7,693 bases of DNA, taken from the NCBI GenBank assembly GCA_030151665.1, contig JASLDB010000222.1:1-7693 (forward strand). The letters run 5' to 3'. The notes under the pieces were generated by a model. That model was not told the origin of the DNA, ran no database searches, and saw only the letters and a program-made list of their open reading frames with translations. Made by a program: the position numbers and the translations under genes. Source of the stretch: Neisseriaceae bacterium. Its GTDB lineage: Bacteria > Pseudomonadota > Gammaproteobacteria > Burkholderiales > Neisseriaceae. This document shows positions 4,373-7,693 of this stretch, in pieces (the stretch's first letter is position 1; the number at the start of each line of letters is the position of its first letter).

Positions 4373-5025
4373 TTTGCATTGAATACACAAAATAGCCCTC
4401 AATTGATTTGGCTTATTTGAATGTGAAACATTGGCAAAGCCAATCAGACCAAGACACAATTTTGCATACTTCTCGAGTGCCATTGCTTAAAAAACTGGCG
4501 TTACTGATAGTGACAGTGACGAGCCGCTTAAAATGGGTGGTGGCTTAGTCGAATTGGGCATAAATCAAGATTTGGCTTATGTCGAACATACTGGCGCAGC
4601 CATTGCCTCTGGTGAAACATCATTGGAAAAGCTGGAACAGCAAATGCAAGCATTCGGTGCCAAGTTATTGGTTCGTTCAAAAATCGCATTGACTGACAGC
4701 CAAGGACGAGCAGGGCAAAGAAATCAGTTTACTGCGTTTGTATGGCAATAAACTCGAGGATACGATTACCAGTATCTTGGACATGTTTGCTGTGTTCTTG
4801 GGCGAAAAAGATGGTGGCCAAGTAGAGATCAGCGGCAATATCGAAGCGGATATTGACCCAAATGCTTCAATGGACAGCATTATCAAGCTACATGGTGCAG
4901 CTGTTATTTCTCGTGAAACGGCATTTGATGAAGCGCAACGTCGTGGCATTTTGAGCGAGTTAAGCACATGGGAAGCCGAAGAAGTGCGATTGGATGCGGA
5001 TATTCCACGACCTGAAATGGGTTAA
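4373..5025 (+). pseudogene. Decayed C-terminal part of a DUF4055 portal-like gene
   Basis: Pieces of one protein lie in successive frames. 4396-4494 gives IDLAYLNVKHWQSQSDQ and ILHTSRVPLL. 4491-4693 gives KMGGGLVELG, LAYVEHTGAAI and KLEQQMQAFGAKLLVR. 4698-5025 gives LTAKDEQGKE, then AAVISRETAFDEAQRRGIL, ending PRPEMG. Together they match the second half of DUF4055, a phage structural protein encoded beside head morphogenesis genes and probably portal-related. Adding one A to the six-A run 4489-4494 restores the first join. Removing one copy of the tandem TGACTGAC (4690-4697) restores the second. A third break near 4401 may link FALNTQNSPQ (4373-4402). The N-terminal half is absent. The stop lies 2 bp before the head morphogenesis gene, the normal gene order. 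Confidence 0.8.
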
Positions 5026-5027
5026 TT

Positions 5028-6047
5028 ATGATTACCTACGAAGAGCTTGATGTCTTGTTAGCTGAGTATCACATTGATTTGTATCGTCATGATGCTTATG
5101 TTCGCTCAATTGTTAATAAGCGACTTGATGCCATGCAAAAAGAACTTATGGCCAAAATTGCATTGCATGAACTTGATGGAATAACCAAAAAAGAAGCAGA
5201 CGAATTATTCAAAGACATTAACAAAATAATCACTGAAAACTACAGTGCTATTGGTGCTTATTTAAACAGTGGATTTGGTCAGGTGTTCGCTGTATCGGTT
5301 GCTGCTAGTGCTTATGTGTATAACGATTGGCTTAAAGCTGATGTGTTTGTCACATTGCCAAAGTACAAAATGGAAGCAATCAAGCAGGCAGTGATATTTG
5401 AGGGTGCGCCATTTGCGGATTGGTGGGAAAAGCAAGAACAAGCTTATCAATTTAAGATACAGCGAATCGTTCGCCAAGGCATGATAGACAAGACACTTGA
5501 ATCGACCATGACAAGTGAACTATCCAAGGCATTGGATATTAGTAAATCACAAGCTAGAACGCTCATTAGCACAGCCACATCAAGTATTGCCGCAGCAGCA
5601 CAAGACAAGCTATTTGAAGTGAATGCTGATGTAATCCAAGGCAAGCAACATATTTCAACCTTGGATAATCGCACCACAGCAGCATGCCGAGCAAGGGATT
5701 TGTTGATGTGGACATTGGATAATGAGCCAATTGGGCATGAAATGAAATTCAGGCCTATACCATTGCATTTTCGGTGCCGGTCAATCATGCGAGCAGTACT
5801 TGATGTAAATGCCACCTTGATCAAGCAAAAGCTTGGTAAACGAGCCAGTCAGTTTGGTCCAGTGAATGCTGGGTTGAATTATGAGGAATACCTCAAAGGC
5901 CAGAGTCAACCTTATCAAGAGGACGTGCTGGGAAAAAAGCGGGCCAAATGGCTTCGTGACGGCAAAATCAACCTTAAACAGATGCTTGATGCTGAGGATA
6001 GGTTTTTGACGCTTAAGGAGCTGATGAAGAAGTATGGGGTTGAGTAG
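5028..6047 (+). CDS. Phage head morphogenesis protein (Mu gpF / SPP1 gp7 type)
   Basis: A 339-residue protein that appears intact. Residues about 1-150 are helical. From about 150 the Phage_Mu_F domain follows: LDISKSQARTLISTATSS, then STLDNRTTAACRARD (C220), then RPIPLHFRCRSIMRAV (C250). The L-D-x-R-T-T-x-x-C and P-x-H-x-x-C-R-S motifs are the hallmark of this family. These minor head proteins act with the portal during procapsid assembly. The C-terminal tail has basic segments (LGKKRAKWLRDGK). The ATG follows the decayed portal frame by 2 bp, with GGG as a modest ribosome site. With no terminase and a broken portal gene, it cannot serve a working capsid here. It was probably retained by chance or only recently orphaned. 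Confidence 0.88.
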   Translation: MITYEELDVLLAEYHIDLYRHDAYVRSIVNKRLDAMQKELMAKIALHELDGITKKEADELFKDINKIITENYSAIGAYLNSGFGQVFAVSVAASAYVYNDWLKADVFVTLPKYKMEAIKQAVIFEGAPFADWWEKQEQAYQFKIQRIVRQGMIDKTLESTMTSELSKALDISKSQARTLISTATSSIAAAAQDKLFEVNADVIQGKQHISTLDNRTTAACRARDLLMWTLDNEPIGHEMKFRPIPLHFRCRSIMRAVLDVNATLIKQKLGKRASQFGPVNAGLNYEEYLKGQSQPYQEDVLGKKRAKWLRDGKINLKQMLDAEDRFLTLKELMKKYGVE

Positions 6048-6109
6048 GTATTTTATTTTTAATTTTTAATTACTTACTATTGAATGTGCTTATTATGCAA
6101 TGTGTGAAA

Positions 6110-6138
6110 TTGCTGCGTAATAATAATAATTATACAAT
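6110..6138 (+). promoter_or_regulatory. Candidate sigma70 promoter for the YciI gene
   Basis: TTGCTG (6110-6115), 17 bp of A/T-rich spacer containing four TAA/AAT units, TACAAT (6133-6138). It leaves a leader of about 35 nt before ATG 6178. Confidence 0.6.
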
Positions 6139-6177
6139 TATGTACATTATCAAAATGAGAGCAACAAGGATATTGTA

Positions 6178-6471
6178 ATGTTTATAGTCATCTTAAAGTA
6201 CATTCAACCGATGTCTGCTGTAGAAGAGAACCTAGCTGAACACAGAGAGTTTTTAAATAAATATTATTTATCAAGTAATTTTATTTTATCAGGACCTCAA
6301 GTCCCTAGAGATGGTGGTGTTATTTTAGTTAAAGGCATGGAACGCTCCAAGCTTGATGATGTGATTGCTGAGGACCCATTCTATAAAAATAAAGTTGCCT
6401 CCTACCAAGTAATTGAATTTACACCAAACAAATTTGGATCTGGAGTTGAAGAAATTATAGTTAATTGCTAG
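6178..6471 (+). CDS. YciI family protein
   Basis: A 97-residue protein matching the YCII family along its length: MFIVILKYIQPMSAVEENLA, then the conserved H22 in EHREFLNKYY, then FILSGPQVPRDGGVILVKG, then EDPFYKN (D66) and the C-terminal VIEFTPNKF. YciI proteins have a ferredoxin-like fold and are cytoplasmic. The His-Asp pair is thought to form an active site, but most members have no known substrate. AAGGA lies 7 nt before the ATG. The gene has its own promoter and a strong terminator at 6549, so it is a complete transcription unit. It is not a phage structural gene, so it is either cargo or a piece of chromosome joined to the prophage by recombination. Confidence 0.88.
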   Translation: MFIVILKYIQPMSAVEENLAEHREFLNKYYLSSNFILSGPQVPRDGGVILVKGMERSKLDDVIAEDPFYKNKVASYQVIEFTPNKFGSGVEEIIVNC

Positions 6472-6548
6472 GGATTCTCTTGGTAAAAAAATTATGGGTT
6501 GCAATAGTTTTGTAGATCAATAAAGTTTAGTGAATTTCAAACATCAAT

Positions 6549-6571
6549 ACCAGCCAAATGGCTGGTTTTTT
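6549..6571 (+). terminator. Intrinsic terminator after the YciI gene
   Basis: ACCAGCC (6549-6555) pairs with GGCTGGT (6560-6566) around the tetraloop AAAT, followed by further T residues to 6571. The stem is perfect and compact. Confidence 0.88.
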
Positions 6572-6605
6572 ATGCCATAAATTATGGTTATGCCTTTTTA
6601 TTAGC

Positions 6606-6632
6606 AAGGTGTTGCGATGATGGCAACACCTT
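6606..6632 (+). promoter_or_regulatory. Perfect 10-bp hairpin burying a ribosome site and start codons
   Basis: AAGGTGTTGC (6606-6615) pairs exactly with GCAACACCTT (6623-6632). The left arm contains AAGGT, a Shine-Dalgarno-like site 6 nt before the tandem ATGATG in the loop (6617-6622). The frame that follows is stopped after eight codons (MMATPLVA). There is no T run, so it is not a terminator. It could be a translation-control hairpin of a gene that has since decayed. Confidence 0.4.
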
Positions 6633-6789
6633 TGGTTGCATAACTGAAATAGTGATATGGGTAGCTGAGTTGGGATAATCGCAATGCAGGTATCTGCATG
6701 GTGGGAATCACCACGCAGGTTTCTGTTGAGATATTCATAAATTCTAACTTATTGATAAATAAACAAACCGCAGTATTGCGATTTGTATG

Positions 6790-6853
6790 GCATCTGCTGT
6801 GAAGCACTGCTGTTATACCGAGCATCCATTGTGAAATGCTGCTGAAATACCGA
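6790..6853 (+). repeat. Two-copy 32-bp imperfect tandem repeat
   Basis: Unit 1 (6790-6821) and unit 2 (6822-6853) both begin GCATC, share TGTGAA and CTGCTG in the middle, and end ATACCGA. They match at 24 of 32 positions by eye. Another GCATC occurs at 6862 but without the rest of the unit. Since 32 is not a multiple of three, a duplication here would shift any reading frame. Confidence 0.6.
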
Positions 6854-6917
6854 CTACTTAAGCATCTTTAAATTGGTAGATACCAAGCCATTTGGTAGGT
6901 TTGCTGAGGTAAAAAAC

Positions 6918-6952
6918 AAAGCCCCAAGTTACTTACGACTCGGGGCTTTTTT
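6918..6952. terminator. Strong bidirectional intrinsic terminator
   Basis: AAAGCCCCAAGT (6918-6929) pairs with ACTCGGGGCTTT (6938-6949), 12 pairs with one mismatch, around an 8-nt loop. T residues follow on the plus strand (6950-6952), and the A run 6911-6916 gives a T tail on the minus strand. It ends 26 bp before the Rha-type gene, leaving little space for a promoter behind it. Confidence 0.8.
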
Positions 6953-6978
6953 ATTACTAAACTACATAAGGTATATTT

Positions 6979-7311
6979 ATGACCATTATCACACAAGACT
7001 TTGTTTTTGCACAAGGTCACGAATTAAAAACAGATAGCTTAAAAGTTGCAAAGGCTTTTAATAAAGAGCATAAAAATGTTCTTCGTGATATTCAGTCATT
7101 GATTGAAAAAATACCAGCAGAAATAGGACGGCTCATGTTTGAGCAGTCTAACTATTTGAATCGTCAAAACAAATCAATGCCAATGTACGAAATGACAAAA
7201 GATGGCTTTATGCTTTTGGTTATGGGTTACAGCACTGCAGAAGCATTGCAGATTAAGCTGGAGCGGCTTGTCAATGATAATCCCGAATTGGCAAGTATGG
7301 CAAAAAAGTAG
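6979..7311 (+). CDS. Rha-type phage regulator, N-terminal domain, ending at a -1 frameshift signal
   Basis: A 110-residue frame with AAGG 7-8 nt before ATG 6979. It shows the pRha domain: LKVAKAFNKEHKNVLRDIQS (21-40), then FEQSNYLNRQNKSMPMYEMT (54-73) and KDGFMLLVMGY (74-84). Rha proteins are phage regulators (first defined in phi80) of unclear mechanism, often with a separate C-terminal domain. After residue 84 the match fades. The frame ends ...SMAKK-UAG, with the stop directly after A-AAA-AAG (7302-7308). A -1 shift there continues into a zinc-ribbon frame (next feature). Either this is the short product of a programmed frameshift gene, or an A has been lost from a longer fusion gene. No promoter is seen after the terminator at 6918-6952. 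Confidence 0.8.
   Translation: MTIITQDFVFAQGHELKTDSLKVAKAFNKEHKNVLRDIQSLIEKIPAEIGRLMFEQSNYLNRQNKSMPMYEMTKDGFMLLVMGYSTAEALQIKLERLVNDNPELASMAKK
7302..7308 (+). promoter_or_regulatory. Candidate -1 ribosomal frameshift heptamer A-AAA-AAG
   Basis: In the Rha frame the codons are GCA-AAA-AAG-UAG, so the heptamer is in the X-XXY-YYZ register. It is the sequence used by E. coli dnaX and several IS elements. The next zero-frame codon is a stop, and the -1 frame continues as GUA-GUU-ACA and stays open to the window end. I see no clear Shine-Dalgarno-like stimulator upstream and only a weak 3-4 bp stem downstream. Confidence 0.45.
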
Positions 7312-7693
7312 TTACAGAAAAAATACCAGATGGGGCTACGTTGGTTTGTGATAAATGCTCAGTTCCAATTCGAAGTGGTAGCCAATTTTGCCCAAACTGC
7401 GGCGATCCAGTTGATATAAATGACGTTGTTAGTGTCAATAGTGTTGCTACACAATATAAAGAAAACGTTATTTTTATTAGATTTGGTTATAGTTCTTCGG
7501 CTCATTACAGTCGAGCTGTATCAATATCTAAGAATATTCCAGATTACAAAGAAGATGGGGAAGGTAAAAATATTACCCACTCACTAAGTCTGCCAATAAC
7601 TGAAATTGAATTAGTTATTAACTTATATGAAATTGTTGGTAGTTGGAAATCATCAACATTTCATCTTAATTCAAAGCAGATTGCTAAGAGTGA
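7308..7693 (+). CDS. Zinc-ribbon protein segment in the -1 frame (3' end outside window)
   Basis: The frame is open from 7281 and useful from 7308 to the window edge (128 codons). It has no ATG, GTG or TTG before its conserved part. It reads VVTEKIPDGATLVCDKC, then SVPIRSGSQFCPNCGDPVD: a zinc ribbon with two C-x2-C pairs (residues 124/127 and 138/141 if counted through from the Rha start). A Ser/Tyr-rich region follows (FIRFGYSSSAHYSRAVSIS) and then a hydrophobic strand (IELVINLYEIVGSWK). Without its own start it is probably made as a fusion to the Rha domain, by frameshifting or from an originally in-frame gene. The zinc ribbon is clear; the remainder is unrecognised. Confidence 0.6.

Larger units (their letters stand above)
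6617..6982 (+). pseudogene. Possible decayed gene upstream of the Rha-type gene
   Basis: From ATG 6617 (with AAGGT upstream) one frame runs for exactly 122 codons to a TGA at 6980-6982 that overlaps the start of the Rha-type gene as ATGA. It contains eight in-frame stops (6641, 6650, 6653, 6662, 6800, 6869, 6896, 6905). Between 6665 and 6799 there are 45 open codons with protein-like text (NRNAGICMVGITTQVSVEIF, then INKQTAVLRFVWHLL). After that comes STAVIPSIHCEMLLKYRLLK. Prophages often carry a small gene in front of Rha or antirepressor genes, which is the context for this reading. About this many stops would be expected by chance in AT-rich DNA, so the evidence is only the ribosome site, the shared frame and the ATGA overlap. 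Confidence 0.3.

Noticed and set aside
4489..4494. Programmed frameshifting at the six-A run of the DUF4055 gene
   Set aside because: The register (T-AAA-AAA) is not a good slippery heptamer, and a second lesion downstream kills the gene anyway.
5447..5824. 125-codon minus-strand frame inside the head morphogenesis gene
   Set aside because: Shadow of a well-recognised plus-strand gene with Mu gpF motifs.
6601..6825. 74-codon minus-strand frame in the gene-poor region
   Set aside because: It lies across the hairpin and repeats, has no convincing ribosome site and no recognisable motif; the plus-strand decayed frame is a better reading.
1..7693. CRISPR array, tRNA gene, insertion sequence or attachment-site repeat
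   Set aside because: No regularly spaced repeats, cloverleaf, transposase or paired terminal repeats were found by reading the window.

Overview
The window looks like a piece of a degenerate prophage in an AT-rich gammaproteobacterium. A member of the Moraxellaceae (Moraxella or a relative) is my best guess from protein flavour and base composition, but no marker gene settles it. Phage origin is supported by a Mu gpF/SPP1 gp7-type head morphogenesis protein, the tail end of a DUF4055 portal-like gene, a DUF551 protein, an Rha-type regulator, and several tiny genes joined by ATGA stop/start overlaps. There is no integrase, tRNA, terminase, major capsid or tail gene in view, so neither prophage end can be placed with confidence.

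Layout, left to right. (1) 2-181: the 3' end of a plus-strand DUF2059 gene, probably chromosomal. It stops 3 bp short of the converging minus-strand genes. (2) 185-2406: a run of small minus-strand phage genes in two blocks (1567-185 and 2406-1783). They are separated by a gene-free AT-rich gap holding two hairpins, the second a plus-strand intrinsic terminator. The upstream end is a gene broken by an apparent one-base frameshift, and a 31-codon membrane-protein gene is tucked between two ATGA overlaps. (3) 2400-3040: a self-contained cargo unit (moron) with a near-consensus sigma70 promoter, a secreted protein gene and a terminator. (4) 3054-3577: two overlapping phage genes, the second Cys-rich. 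(5) 3584-4372: two more secreted-protein genes, each with its own promoter, at the place where terminase genes and the start of the portal gene would normally lie. (6) 4373-5025: the decayed C-terminal part of the DUF4055 gene with two clear frame breaks (a short A tract and a TGAC duplication) and perhaps a third. (7) 5028-6047: an intact head morphogenesis gene. (8) 6110-6571: a YciI-family gene with its own promoter and terminator. (9) 6572-6978: about 400 bp with hairpins, a 32-bp tandem repeat and an apparently decayed reading frame that ends in an ATGA overlap with the next gene. (10) 6979-7693: an Rha-type N-terminal domain ending at a UAG that directly follows the slippery heptamer A-AAA-AAG. 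The -1 frame continues as a zinc-ribbon protein past the window edge.

Taken together, the structural module is non-functional here: no terminase and a broken portal gene. The intact genes with their own promoters are the three exported proteins and YciI, a pattern expected if selection now keeps the lysogen's cargo rather than the phage. The point most worth checking is the frame junction at 7302-7308. It could be programmed -1 frameshifting joining an Rha domain to a zinc ribbon, or simply another A-tract indel like those elsewhere in this window.
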